From Streptacidiphilus fuscans (lineage in GTDB: Bacteria; Actinomycetota; Actinomycetes; Streptomycetales; Streptomycetaceae): 64,000 bases of DNA. A program made the translations under genes and the position numbers. The DNA lies in NCBI RefSeq assembly GCF_015690355.1, contig NZ_JADPRT010000001.1, positions 124,001-188,000 on the forward strand, given 5' to 3'. Shown here one piece after another: positions 49,581-57,634 of this stretch. Under the pieces are notes generated by a model. It was not told where the DNA came from and searched no databases. It saw only the letters and a program-made list of their open reading frames with translations. Positions within the stretch are counted from its first letter, which is position 1; each line of letters begins with the position of its first letter.

Positions 49581-49802
49581 TCAGTCGAAGTCCTCCTTGC
49601 GGTCATACCGCCACTTCCAGCGGCGGAAACCCGTGATCATCGCGGCCATGACCAAGCCCGACGCAGGTGGGCCATAGACCGGCTCGGGTGTGTGCTGGTC
49701 GATGTCGAGGAAGACCATCCCGCTGGTGATGACAACCCAGCCGATCAGCAATTCCTGCCACCAGGGCCGGTTGCGCATCCACGCGTTCATAGCGGTCATC
49801 AT
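49581..49802 (-). CDS. small two-helix membrane protein
   Basis: 73 residues from ATG 49802 (or ATG 49799). Two hydrophobic segments (LLIGWVVITSGMVFLDI and ASGLVMAAMITGF) and a charged tail (RRWKWRYDRKEDFD). No family recognised. Confidence 0.58.
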   Translation of the reverse strand: MMTAMNAWMRNRPWWQELLIGWVVITSGMVFLDIDQHTPEPVYGPPASGLVMAAMITGFRRWKWRYDRKEDFD

Positions 49803-50181
49803 GCACTGGGCTGGTTGGGGAGTCTGACGGTGGTGGCGGCGGAATGGGGGACGATCTGAAGAGGGGCGGCCCCAGCATCGCGGCCGGCGGTGGTGGTAGC
49901 GGTGGTTCCAGCGCTGGCCTTGACGGAAGTATCGCCCGGACTAGAGACCCGGAAGGGTTTCCTCTTGCTCGCCGCGCGGTGGCTCGGGTAGGCGCAAGTC
50001 GGTGCAGCGCACGATCCGGGCGGCGTTGGGCTGGACATCGTCGAGACCAGGGAGCTGCTCGGTCATGCCGTCAGAGTAGCGCTCGAAGTGATCGACACGC
50101 GGTCGTTCGTGGGCGGTCGTAGCGTGACTCTGCGGCCACCGTTGCTGCGGCCGCACCGATCCCGTCTGCCAAGGAGGAACC
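49803..50181. other. intergenic region holding direct repeat copy B
   Basis: No supported gene in this 379-bp stretch. It contains the second 31-bp repeat copy (49951-49981) and, at its right end, AAGGAGGAA, the ribosome-binding site of the TTG-start gene at 50182. Confidence 0.5.
49951..49981 (+). repeat. 31-bp direct repeat, copy B
   Basis: 30 of 31 bases match copy A at 38720-38750, in the same orientation. Like copy A it lies in a gap without genes. The pair bounds the 11.2-kb block with the acyl-CoA dehydrogenase relic and the second DUF5753 module. Confidence 0.85.
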
Positions 50182-50451
50182 TTGCCGACCATCGCTATCC
50201 ACCACAGCGTCGACGACACCAAGCACTGGCTCGCCTCGTCGAAGCGCGAAGAATTCTTCGGCCCGCTCGGAGTAACGAACATCCGGACGTTCACCAACCC
50301 GGAAAAGCCGGGCCAGGTCGCGCTGACGATGGATGTACCGAATCTCGACGCTCTCTTGGCCGCAATGCAGGGACCGGAGGCAGCGGCCGCGATGAAGGCC
50401 GATGGTGTGCATCCCGACTCGATCGTGATGTACGTCGAAGCCCAGCGGTAA
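50182..50451 (+). CDS. small hypothetical protein, dimeric alpha/beta-barrel-like
   Basis: 89 residues from TTG 50182, chosen for the strong AAGGAGGAA 2-4 nt upstream. The product (TIAIHHSVDDTKHWLASSKR, then FTNPEKPGQVALTMDVPNLD, then AMKADGVHPDSIVMYVEAQR) has the beta-alpha-beta pattern of small ferredoxin-like stress or monooxygenase-like proteins. No catalytic residue can be named. It ends before a convergent terminator at 50549. Confidence 0.72.
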   Translation: MPTIAIHHSVDDTKHWLASSKREEFFGPLGVTNIRTFTNPEKPGQVALTMDVPNLDALLAAMQGPEAAAAMKADGVHPDSIVMYVEAQR

Positions 50452-50548
50452 TCAACGGCCGTCTGACACAGGCGGTTTATAGCGTGGGGAGAGGTGACGA
50501 AGACGGACCCATCGGAGATCAGCGGCTGAACCAGCGAGCAGCGGGACA

Positions 50549-50585
50549 GGCCGGGCCGGCTCCTACAGGCGGGAGCGGTCCGGCC
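50549..50585. terminator. hairpin terminator between convergent genes
   Basis: GGCCGGGCCGGCTCC (50549-50563) pairs with GGAGCGGTCCGGCC (50572-50585) with one bulge and a G-U pair; it lies between the genes ending at 50451 and 50595. Confidence 0.65.
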
Positions 50586-50594
50586 TTGGGGTGA

Positions 50595-51095
50595 TCAGGT
50601 GGCAAGACCGGCCGCGGACCCGGTGGCGAGGTCGGGGCCCCAGCGTCCGATGGAGCGAGCGAGGTCGAGGGGGCCCGGCTTGGCGTCGGAGTCGGCGTCG
50701 GGCCAGTCTTCACGGGGGACGCGCCACATCAGCTCGAACTCGTTGCCGTCGGGGTCCTTGGCGTAGAAGGACTGCGAGACCAGGTGATCGGTCGAGCCGA
50801 CCAGGGCTCCGCGCTCGGCGAGCTTGCGGCCTATGGCGGCCAGCTCACCGAGAGTGCCGACCTCCCACGCCAGGTGGTAGAGGCCGACGCGGCCCTGCTC
50901 GGGGCCGGGGGCGTCGGGACCCAGGGCGAAGAGGCCGAGGTCGTGGTCGTTGAGGCTGTCGGGCGCACTGAGGAAGGCGGCCCGGCCGGGGATCAGATGG
51001 TCGACGTGGAAGCCGAAGACATCGGTGTAGAACGCGACCGAGCGGTCGACGTCGCGGATCCAGAGCACGGCGTGGTTGAGGCGGCGGACTGACAT
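50595..51095 (-). CDS. VOC (glyoxalase/extradiol dioxygenase-like) protein
   Basis: 166 residues from ATG 51095; the frame continues upstream without support. Two beta-alpha-beta3 repeats are visible: LNHAVLWIRDVDRSVAFYTD and LYHLAWEVGTLGELAAIGRK. The metal ligands of the fold are in place (His8 of NHAV, His in YHLAW near 90, Glu in NEFELMW near 133). A 35-residue polar tail follows. VOC proteins include dioxygenases, glyoxalase I and drug-binding proteins. The FYAKDPDGNEFEL wording is closest to catechol-2,3-dioxygenase-like members, but the substrate is unknown. Confidence 0.83.
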   Translation of the reverse strand: MSVRRLNHAVLWIRDVDRSVAFYTDVFGFHVDHLIPGRAAFLSAPDSLNDHDLGLFALGPDAPGPEQGRVGLYHLAWEVGTLGELAAIGRKLAERGALVGSTDHLVSQSFYAKDPDGNEFELMWRVPREDWPDADSDAKPGPLDLARSIGRWGPDLATGSAAGLAT

Positions 51096-51231
51096 GCGGA
51101 AAGGATACGCCAGGACGTTCGAATTCAAACTACAGGTGGTGGGCTGGGGCATCTCGGCCGGGCTGTCCGTCACCGCCCACAGGGGCTGGCGAGAAGCCCC
51201 CACCCTCTACGCGGGGGAGGAGTCACCGGAT

Positions 51232-53997
51232 TCACGGCAGGGGGACCTCGGCCCAGATCACCTTGCCGTCGGCGGTGTATCGGGTGCCCCAGCGCTCGGA
51301 GAGCTGGGCGACCAGGAAGAGTCCCCGGCCGCCCTCGTCACTGGTGGCCGCGTACCGCAGGTGCGGGGAGGTGCTGCTGCCGTCGGAGACTTCACAGATC
51401 AGGGCTCGGTCACGCAGCAGGCGAACCCGGATCGGCTCGGTCGCGTAGCGGATCGCGTTCGTGGCAAGCTCGCTGATGATCAGTTCGGTGGCGAAGGCCA
51501 GCTCGTCCAGTTCCCAGGCGGCCAGCTGCCCGGTCACGTCCGCCCTGAGCCGGGCGACGGCCGCCGGGTCGGCCGGGACGTCCCAGGTCGCGACCTGGTC
51601 GGCCGGTAGTGCCCGGGTCCGGGCGACCAGCAGGGCGACGTCATCCGTGGGACGGCTGGGGAGCAGCGTGTCGAGCACCGCCTGGCAGGTCTCCTCCGGC
51701 GTCCGGTGCGGCTGGGACAGCGCGGCGCGCAGCAGGTCGAGGCCGATGTCGATGTCCCGTGCCCGGTCCTCGACCAGGCCGTCGGTGTAGAGCACCAGTT
51801 GGCTGCCCTCGGGCAGCTCCGTCTCGACCGTCTCGAAGGGCGCGCCGATAAGGCCGAGCGGCGGCCCGGCGGGCAGGTCGGGGAACTCGACCGACCCGTC
51901 GGGGTGCACCAGCGCGGGCGGCAGGTGCCCGGCCCGGGCCATGCTGCAGCGCAGCGAGACGGGGTCGTAGATCGCGTACAGACACGTCGCTCCGGTGATG
52001 GACGTCCCGCCCTCGGTGGCCGCGCGGTCCTGGTCGATCTGGTTGACCAGGACGTCGAGATGGCCGAGCAGCTCGTCCGGCGGCAGGTCCAGGGTGGAGA
52101 AGTTGTGCACGGCCGTGCGCAGGCGGCCCATGGTGGCTGCGGCGTGCAGGCCGTGGCCGACCACGTCGCCGACGACCAGCGCGATCCGGGCGCCGGGCAG
52201 CGGGATGACGTCGAACCAGTCGCCACCGACACCGGCCTGGGCGGGCAGATAGCGGTAGGCCACGTCCAGGGCGCTCTGCTCGGGCAGGCCTCCGGGGAGC
52301 AGGCTCTGTTGGAGGGTGACCGCCATCTGGTGCTCGCGAGTGAAGCGGCGGGCGTTGTCGATGCTCACGGCGGTGCGGGCACCGAGCTCCTCGGCGACCG
52401 ACAGGTCCTCGGCGTCGAAGGGCTCGGGTTTCTCCGATCGGTAGAAGTGGGCCACGCCGAGCAACAGGCCGCGAGCCAGCAGCGGGACGGTGACCAAGGA
52501 GTGGACGCCCTGCTCCACGATCAGCTCGGCCCGCTCCGGGTCGGTCAGCCGCCAGTTGGACGCGGGGTCGGACAGATCGGGCTCGAGAACGGAGTGCCCG
52601 TCGAGGGCATGGGCATGCGGTGTTCCGGACGGCAACGGGATGGACGTCCCCACGGGGAAGAACGGAGGGTCCGGCCGGACGCCGTGGAGCGCGGCGCGGC
52701 GCAGGGCCGTCGCCCGGCCGGGGGTGGGTTCGTCCCCGCGGAGCAGCGGCTCCGCCAGGTCGACGGTCACGAAGTCGGCGAATCTCGGGACGGCCGCCTC
52801 GGCCAGTTCCTCTGCGGTGCGGATCACGTCCAGCGTGGTGCCGATAGCGGCGCTGGCCTCGTAGAGCAGCCTGAGGCGCTTGCGGGCCTCGTCGGCCTTG
52901 CCGGACAGGGCTCGCAGCTCGGTGGAGTCGCGCAGCGTGGCGACGACGCCGGACGGGCCGCCGCCGGGGTCGGTGGTTCGAACGTTGACCACAAGCAGCC
53001 GTTCGCCGGCGCTGACCACCTCGTCGGTGGCGGCGTGTCCGGAGTCCAGCAGCTCGGTCAGGCGGTGGTCCAGGCCCATATCGGTGACGAGCCGACCTTC
53101 GTACTCGCCGAGGGGCAGGTCGAGCAGTCGGCAGGCCTCGTCGTTGGCGAGCAGCATGCGGTGGTCGTCACCGACGATGAGCACGCCCTCGCGCACCGCG
53201 TGCAGTACCGCGTCGTGGTGCTCGTACATTCGGGTCATCTCGGCCGGGCCGAGGCCGTGGGTCTGGCGTCTCAGCCGCCGAACGACCAGCCAGGTCCCGC
53301 CTGTGGCGAGCCCCAGAGCGAGGGCGCCCGCCGCGAGGACGACCGGCAGGCGGTGCTGGGCAGTGCTGCTGATCTTCTTGAGTGTGATGCCCGCGGAGAC
53401 CGCGCCGATCACCCGGTGGTGGCTGTCGAAGACCGGGACGATCGCCTGCACGAGTGGGCCGATGGTGCCGTGGATGGTCTCGGTGACCGTCTGCCCGGCG
53501 AGTGCGGGGCCGATGTCGCCGACGAACTTCTTGCCGATCCGGTTGGGGATGGGGTGGGTGTAGCGGATCCCGTGGTCGTCGGTGACCACGACGAAGTCCA
53601 CGCCGGTGGCCAGGCGGGTGGCCTCGGCGCGCGGCTGGAGCAGCGCGGTCGGGTGGGCCGACTCCATCGCGGCGACGGTTCCGGGTGCGTTGGCGAATGT
53701 CTGGGCCACCGCAAGTGACCGGTTCCTGGCCTCCACCGTGGTGTCGTGCTGGGCTTGGACGAAGACCTCGATGCCCGCAGCCAGCACAAGCACAAGGATG
53801 ATCACGACCTGGAGGACGAAAACCTGTCCGGCGACGCTGCGCATGCCGAGAATCGCCCGGCGGCGACGCTCAGGTGGAAGCTGCCAGTCCGGGCGCCGAT
53901 CACTTTGCTGATCCCGCTCCGGGCGCGGGCCTCCCCAGTCCCCACTGGCGGAACCGGGGCCCGTGGGGGCCCGGGAACGGCCCCAGAACCGGGCCAT
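51232..53997 (-). CDS. membrane sensor: Cache-PAS-GAF-SpoIIE/PP2C phosphatase-HATPase
   Basis: 921 residues from ATG 53997 (ATG 54033 would add 12). An Arg/Pro-rich cytoplasmic head of about 50 residues precedes TM1 (53-80). An extracytoplasmic single-Cache sensor follows (about 85-210, with GIRYTHPIPNRIGKKF, as in DcuS/CitA-type sensors), then TM2 (218-239). Next are a PAS domain (about 255-370), a GAF domain (about 380-545) and a PP2C/SpoIIE domain with VGGDWFDVIPLP, LVVGDVVGHGL, VLYTDGLVED and TDDVALL. A final HATPase_c domain has ELATNAIRYA and GGRGLFLV, like anti-sigma kinases. It can both phosphorylate and dephosphorylate anti-anti-sigma partners, linking an external ligand to sigma-factor control. 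Confidence 0.9.
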   Translation of the reverse strand: MARFWGRSRAPTGPGSASGDWGGPRPERDQQSDRRPDWQLPPERRRRAILGMRSVAGQVFVLQVVIILVLVLAAGIEVFVQAQHDTTVEARNRSLAVAQTFANAPGTVAAMESAHPTALLQPRAEATRLATGVDFVVVTDDHGIRYTHPIPNRIGKKFVGDIGPALAGQTVTETIHGTIGPLVQAIVPVFDSHHRVIGAVSAGITLKKISSTAQHRLPVVLAAGALALGLATGGTWLVVRRLRRQTHGLGPAEMTRMYEHHDAVLHAVREGVLIVGDDHRMLLANDEACRLLDLPLGEYEGRLVTDMGLDHRLTELLDSGHAATDEVVSAGERLLVVNVRTTDPGGGPSGVVATLRDSTELRALSGKADEARKRLRLLYEASAAIGTTLDVIRTAEELAEAAVPRFADFVTVDLAEPLLRGDEPTPGRATALRRAALHGVRPDPPFFPVGTSIPLPSGTPHAHALDGHSVLEPDLSDPASNWRLTDPERAELIVEQGVHSLVTVPLLARGLLLGVAHFYRSEKPEPFDAEDLSVAEELGARTAVSIDNARRFTREHQMAVTLQQSLLPGGLPEQSALDVAYRYLPAQAGVGGDWFDVIPLPGARIALVVGDVVGHGLHAAATMGRLRTAVHNFSTLDLPPDELLGHLDVLVNQIDQDRAATEGGTSITGATCLYAIYDPVSLRCSMARAGHLPPALVHPDGSVEFPDLPAGPPLGLIGAPFETVETELPEGSQLVLYTDGLVEDRARDIDIGLDLLRAALSQPHRTPEETCQAVLDTLLPSRPTDDVALLVARTRALPADQVATWDVPADPAAVARLRADVTGQLAAWELDELAFATELIISELATNAIRYATEPIRVRLLRDRALICEVSDGSSTSPHLRYAATSDEGGRGLFLVAQLSERWGTRYTADGKVIWAEVPLP

Positions 53998-54197
53998 ACG
54001 CCTATGAAACACCGCCCTCCCCAAGGCAGCCAATGGGCGGCGGGTCGGGGCTCGGTGTCCGAAAGGGCGGGATGGGCTCCCTCGGCCCGCTGATTGGCCG
54101 GTCCCTGGCAGTGGAGGCTGTCGTCTGGGTGATGCTGTTCCGGCGAAGTGGTTGTTGAACCAAACCCCCTGCGTGTGGCGCGACGGCTTGAACGGCG

Positions 54198-54686
54198 CTA
54201 CCGCGCGAAGTCGCCGCCGAGCTTGCGGAAGTCCCAGGAGGTGAGCGTCTCGGGGGCGAGGCGGAGCCAGGCGTGGCGGCCGTCGTGGAACATGGTCGCG
54301 CCGAAGCCGTACTTGGCCGCGAAGACCTTCTCCGCCGCCAGCAGCTCCGGCGGGTCGGATTCGGGCGTGCCCGTGCCGGTGCGCGGCGCCTCGCCGACGG
54401 GTTCCACCCGGCCGGTGAGCTCGACGCCGCGCAGGTCGCCGTACTCCTCGCCGGTGTCGACGACGACGGCGATGCGCGGGTCGGCCGCGAGCTCGGCCCA
54501 GCGGCGGCTGCGGGTGATCGAGTAGAGCCAGAGGCAGCCGCCGTCCCAGGCGAACCAGAGCGGGGTGGCGTGCGGGCGGCCGTCGGCGGAGACGGTGGCG
54601 ACGCGGCAGACGCGCTGCTCGGCGAGGAAGGCGTCGCGCTCCTCCGGGGACATCATGATGCGGCGTCCGTGTCGCTGGTCACGCAT
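54198..54686 (-). CDS. pyridoxamine-phosphate-oxidase-fold (flavin/F420-binding) protein
   Basis: 162 residues from ATG 54686 with AAGGG 7 nt upstream. The split-barrel core reads RVCRVATVSADGRPHATPLW, LWLYSITRSRRWAELAADPR and IAVVVDTGEEYGDLRGVEL. This is typical of the PPOX class that uses FMN or F420 in actinobacteria. No residue choice separates the two cofactors here. The C-terminal LAPETLTSWDFRKLGGDF matches the F420-dependent sub-group. It may reduce a small quinone or enone. It lies 200 bp upstream of the sensor phosphatase gene on the same strand. Confidence 0.82.
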   Translation of the reverse strand: MRDQRHGRRIMMSPEERDAFLAEQRVCRVATVSADGRPHATPLWFAWDGGCLWLYSITRSRRWAELAADPRIAVVVDTGEEYGDLRGVELTGRVEPVGEAPRTGTGTPESDPPELLAAEKVFAAKYGFGATMFHDGRHAWLRLAPETLTSWDFRKLGGDFAR

Positions 54687-54781
54687 GCTGCGGCCCTTCC
54701 GTCTCTTCCGTCCTCGGCTGCCGGTGCGGGATGGTCGGTGGTTGTCCTGGGTTGACGGTTGACGGTCCGTCAGGCGACAAG

Positions 54782-54795
54782 TAGAACCTGTTCTC
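54782..54795. promoter_or_regulatory. KstR-like operator box
   Basis: TAGAACCTGTTCTC fits the KstR consensus TNNAACNNGTTNNA at every fixed base except the last. It lies 38 bp before the enoyl-CoA hydratase start and 95 bp from the divergent gene start at 54686, so it could control both. Confidence 0.5.
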
Positions 54796-54833
54796 GTTGA
54801 ATGCGCCAGACGCTGTCGAACGGGAGGCCACGC

Positions 54834-55646
54834 ATGGGACGGTTCGAGACGCTGGGATACGACCTCGGCGCGGACGGCGTCGCCTGGGTGACCCTGGACC
54901 GGCCGGAGGTCCACAACGCCTTCGACGCCCGCATGCTCCGCGAACTGCGCACCCTCTGGCGCGAACTGCGCGAGGACGACGCGGTACGGGTGGTCGTGCT
55001 GACCGGCGCGGGCGACCGCGCCTTCTGTACCGGTGTCGACCGCGGCGCGCTCGGTGACCCGGACCTCGCGATCGGCCAACGCGGCGCGACCCCACTGCAT
55101 TTCGACGATCCCGGTGACTGGATCAGTCCGAAGACGGCGGGCGACCTGTGGAAGCCGGTCATCGCCGCCGTCAACGGCATGGCCTGCGGAGGCGCGTTCT
55201 ACCTGCTCGGCCAGGTCGAGTTCATCATCGCCGCCGAGCACGCCACCTTCTTCGACCCGCACACCAGCTACGGCATGGCCTCCGTCTTCGAGTCGATGGC
55301 CATGCTGCAGCGGATGCCGCTCGGCGAGGTGATGCGGATGCAGCTGACGGGCAGTCACGAGCGGCTCTCGGCGCGGCGGGCGTACGAGATCGGACTGGTC
55401 CAGGAGATCGTGCCGGGCGACCAACTGCACGAGGCGGCGGCCCGGGTGGCGGCGGCGATCGCCTCGCAGCCGCCGCTCGCGGTCCAGGCGACGGTGCGGG
55501 CGGTCTGGTACGCGCAGGAGTTGGGCTACCGGCAGGCGCTGGAGGTGGCGAAGACGCTGATCCATGTCGGCAACGACCCGGCGTCGCTGGCCGAGGGCCA
55601 GGCCGCGTTCACCTCGGGCGTGCGGCTGCCGTGGCGGCTTCGGTAG
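54834..55646 (+). CDS. enoyl-CoA hydratase/isomerase family protein
   Basis: 270 residues from ATG 54834, preferred to ATG 54801 because GGGAGG sits 6-7 nt upstream. Crotonase landmarks: VAWVTLDRPEVHNAFDARML, VVVLTGAGDRAFCTGVDRGAL (oxyanion strand) and VIAAVNGMACGGAFYLLGQV. The residue at the first catalytic Glu position falls in FIIAAEHATFFDPHTSYGMA, which differs from the classical E-x-x-G helix. The exact reaction (hydration, isomerisation or hydrolysis) is therefore uncertain. It probably acts in fatty-acid or steroid breakdown, in line with the KstR-like box upstream. Confidence 0.85.
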   Translation: MGRFETLGYDLGADGVAWVTLDRPEVHNAFDARMLRELRTLWRELREDDAVRVVVLTGAGDRAFCTGVDRGALGDPDLAIGQRGATPLHFDDPGDWISPKTAGDLWKPVIAAVNGMACGGAFYLLGQVEFIIAAEHATFFDPHTSYGMASVFESMAMLQRMPLGEVMRMQLTGSHERLSARRAYEIGLVQEIVPGDQLHEAAARVAAAIASQPPLAVQATVRAVWYAQELGYRQALEVAKTLIHVGNDPASLAEGQAAFTSGVRLPWRLR

Positions 55647-55720
55647 GCGGGCCTGTCACGTCTCTGGTGAACGCCGTGGTGGGGCGCCCATGTTGGCGAT
55701 CATGACGGAGTTCGGCCGGG

Positions 55721-55945
55721 TTACTGGCCGGCCGCCATCATCTTCTGGATCGCCTGGCGGGTGACGCCCAACTCCCGCGCCACGTCGGCCTGGGAGAAGC
55801 CCTCCGTGAGGAGTCGGTCGATCAGCTTGCGCCGCTCCTTGCTGAGCCTGATCGCCTCGGTGTAGTGCTCGATCGCCGCGCTGCGGACCTGCTTGAGCTC
55901 CTCGAAGAGGTCCGCGTGCGCCGTGGACTCGATGTGTTTGACCAT
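55721..55945 (-). CDS. small helix-turn-helix protein
   Basis: 74 residues. An N-terminal amphipathic helix (ADLFEELKQVRSAAIEHYTE) leads to LIDRLLTEGFSQADVARELG, then VTRQAIQKMMAAGQ, a clean HTH resembling sigma region 4 or resolvase-type motifs. It is all DNA-binding unit with no effector domain. Its promoter carries TTGACA (minus strand) inside a 12-bp palindrome (55956-55994), suggesting tight autorepression. Neighbours (crotonase, MBL hydrolase) do not reveal other targets. Confidence 0.8.
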   Translation of the reverse strand: MVKHIESTAHADLFEELKQVRSAAIEHYTEAIRLSKERRKLIDRLLTEGFSQADVARELGVTRQAIQKMMAAGQ

Positions 55946-55955
55946 GCGTCCACTA

Positions 55956-55994
55956 TGACAACCCCCCGTTGTCTATGTCAATGGGGGGTTGTCA
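55956..55994. promoter_or_regulatory. 12-bp palindrome and promoter of the small HTH gene
   Basis: TGACAACCCCCC (55956-55967) and GGGGGGTTGTCA (55983-55994) are perfect inverted arms around 15 bp. On the minus strand the centre holds TTGACA, followed 17-18 bp later by a TCATAGT-type -10. Short TTGTC/GACAA units recur four times in the site. Confidence 0.7.
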
Positions 55995-56014
55995 ATCGGC
56001 CCGGGTCGCTGTCG

Positions 56015-57394
56015 TCAGGTCAGGCGCGCGCCGACCTGAGTGTCGTCGTCCGGATCGCGGTCGACGCGGTCGACGCGGTCCTCTCGGTCGTTGCCGTCCT
56101 CGCGATCGTCCTGACCGGCACTGACGTCCGCCGTGCGGTCCAGGACCTCCGTCTCCGCCGTCGGATCGACGGCTCCGGGGCCTGCGGCGGAGGCTGCGCC
56201 GTCGTCGTCCGTGCCCGGGACGGCGACCGCGCGCCACCACGGGCGCTGCGGCAGCGGCTCGCCGGGTTCGAACGGCTCGCCGGGGCGTGGGGTGGCCAGC
56301 GGGATGTCGTGGGCGATCGCGGCGGCGAGGGTGCGTTCAGCCGGCTCCTCCCAGCTGTGCGGGGCCAGGTCGAAGGTGCACCAGTGGATCGGCAGCAGCA
56401 CGCCGCCGCCCAGGTCGAGGTGGGCCCGGACGCCCTCCTCGGGCGTCATGTGGACCTGCGGCCAGAACTCGCCGTACGCGCCGACCTGGATCATCGCCGC
56501 GTCGAAAGGCCCGTGCTGCGCGCCGATCTCCGCGAAGCCCGGGAAGTAGCCGGTGTCACCGCTGTGGAAGACCCGGTGCTCGCCCCCGGCGACCACCCAG
56601 GACGCCCACAGGTGCAGCGGGCTGGGGCGCGGGCCGCGCGAGCAGTAGTGCCGGGCGGGCGTCGCGGTCAGGGTCAGCCCGGCGATCTCCGCCGACTCGT
56701 GCCAGTCCAGCTCCACGATCCGGTGGGCGGGCACGCCCCAGAACTCCAGATGCGCGCCGACGCCCAGCGGCGCGGCGAAGACCGCGTCCGACCCGGCCAG
56801 CATCCGCACGGTGGGCAGGTCCAGGTGGTCGTAGTGGTCGTGCGAGATGACCACGACGTCGACCGCGCCGAGCTCGGCCGGCGGGATCGGGTTCGGGTGC
56901 AGGCGACGCGGCCCGATACCGGGGACGGGCGCGCAGCGCTCGCCGAAGACCGGGTCGAACAGGACCCGCTTGCCGCCGATCTCCGCCAGCACGCCCGCGT
57001 GGCCCAGCCAGGTCAGCCGCAGGCCGGTGACGGGCGGCACGTCCAGCTGCTCGGCCGTCAGCCGGTGCACGGGGACGGCCTGCGCCGGGCGGCGTCGGGC
57101 GCGGTTCTGCGTCATCGCCGCGCGGATGTTGTTCAGGCCCGAGCCGGGCAGAAGCCGGTCGGTGGGGACCGGGTTGCGGAAGGCGCCGTCGACGAAGTTC
57201 GGGGAGCGCATGATCCGGGCCAGCCGCTCGCCGGTCGGCTCGGCGCCGAAGCCCTCCGGGCGCACCCGTCTGATCAGCGAGACCGAGAGCGAGCCGAGCG
57301 TGGACCGGTCGGCCGGTGACGTGGACCGGTCGGCCGGTGAGGCGGACCGGTCGGTCGGCGAAGCGGGGGACTCGGGACGGGCGGGACCGGGCAC
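56015..57394 (-). CDS. MBL-fold metallo-hydrolase (NAPE-PLD/UlaG-like)
   Basis: 459 residues from GTG 57394 (GGAGG 4 nt upstream); the frame is open to 57487. The first 30 residues contain a repeat of SPADRST units. The core begins near RSPNFVDGAFRNP and has LTWLGHAGVLAEIGGKRVLF. The zinc motif is HDHYDHLD (H-x-H-x-D-H), with the later GDTGYF, an Asp bridging both metals, and PIHWCTF giving the last His. This is the N-acyl-phosphatidylethanolamine phospholipase D-like/RomA group. A long acidic tail (DREDGNDREDRVDRVDRDPD) is unusual. It probably hydrolyses a phosphodiester or lactone at the inner membrane face. Confidence 0.85.
   Translation of the reverse strand: MPGPARPESPASPTDRSASPADRSTSPADRSTLGSLSVSLIRRVRPEGFGAEPTGERLARIMRSPNFVDGAFRNPVPTDRLLPGSGLNNIRAAMTQNRARRRPAQAVPVHRLTAEQLDVPPVTGLRLTWLGHAGVLAEIGGKRVLFDPVFGERCAPVPGIGPRRLHPNPIPPAELGAVDVVVISHDHYDHLDLPTVRMLAGSDAVFAAPLGVGAHLEFWGVPAHRIVELDWHESAEIAGLTLTATPARHYCSRGPRPSPLHLWASWVVAGGEHRVFHSGDTGYFPGFAEIGAQHGPFDAAMIQVGAYGEFWPQVHMTPEEGVRAHLDLGGGVLLPIHWCTFDLAPHSWEEPAERTLAAAIAHDIPLATPRPGEPFEPGEPLPQRPWWRAVAVPGTDDDGAASAAGPGAVDPTAETEVLDRTADVSAGQDDREDGNDREDRVDRVDRDPDDDTQVGARLT
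57301..57363 (-). repeat. 21-bp in-frame tandem repeat, three units
   Basis: Three units built on GGACCGGTCGGCCGGTGA (57301-57321, 57322-57342, 57343-57363). They encode three SPADRST-like heptapeptides near the N-terminus of the MBL-fold protein. Confidence 0.85.
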
Positions 57395-57634
57395 GGCACC
57401 TCCAGGCGACGCGCGAGGGACGCGCGATCCCGCTGCGGTCCCTCTGAGCGATCTTTCGGGTCGATACGTCGGACAGTCCGGCGTCACGTTGCCTGCTCGA
57501 TCGTCCGAAACGGACTTCGAAGCAACGATCGCGGCGACTTTCGCAGCGTACCCGGAGGATCGCCCGCGTACCGGGGACGATCACGCGGACCAGGTGCCCG
57601 GTCCCGGCGGGTTGACGCCGGGTCGCCCGGACCG

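Noticed and set aside
49844..50297. overlapping small frames around repeat copy B
   Set aside because: They contradict each other in strand and frame, lack ribosome-binding sites and have shadow composition.
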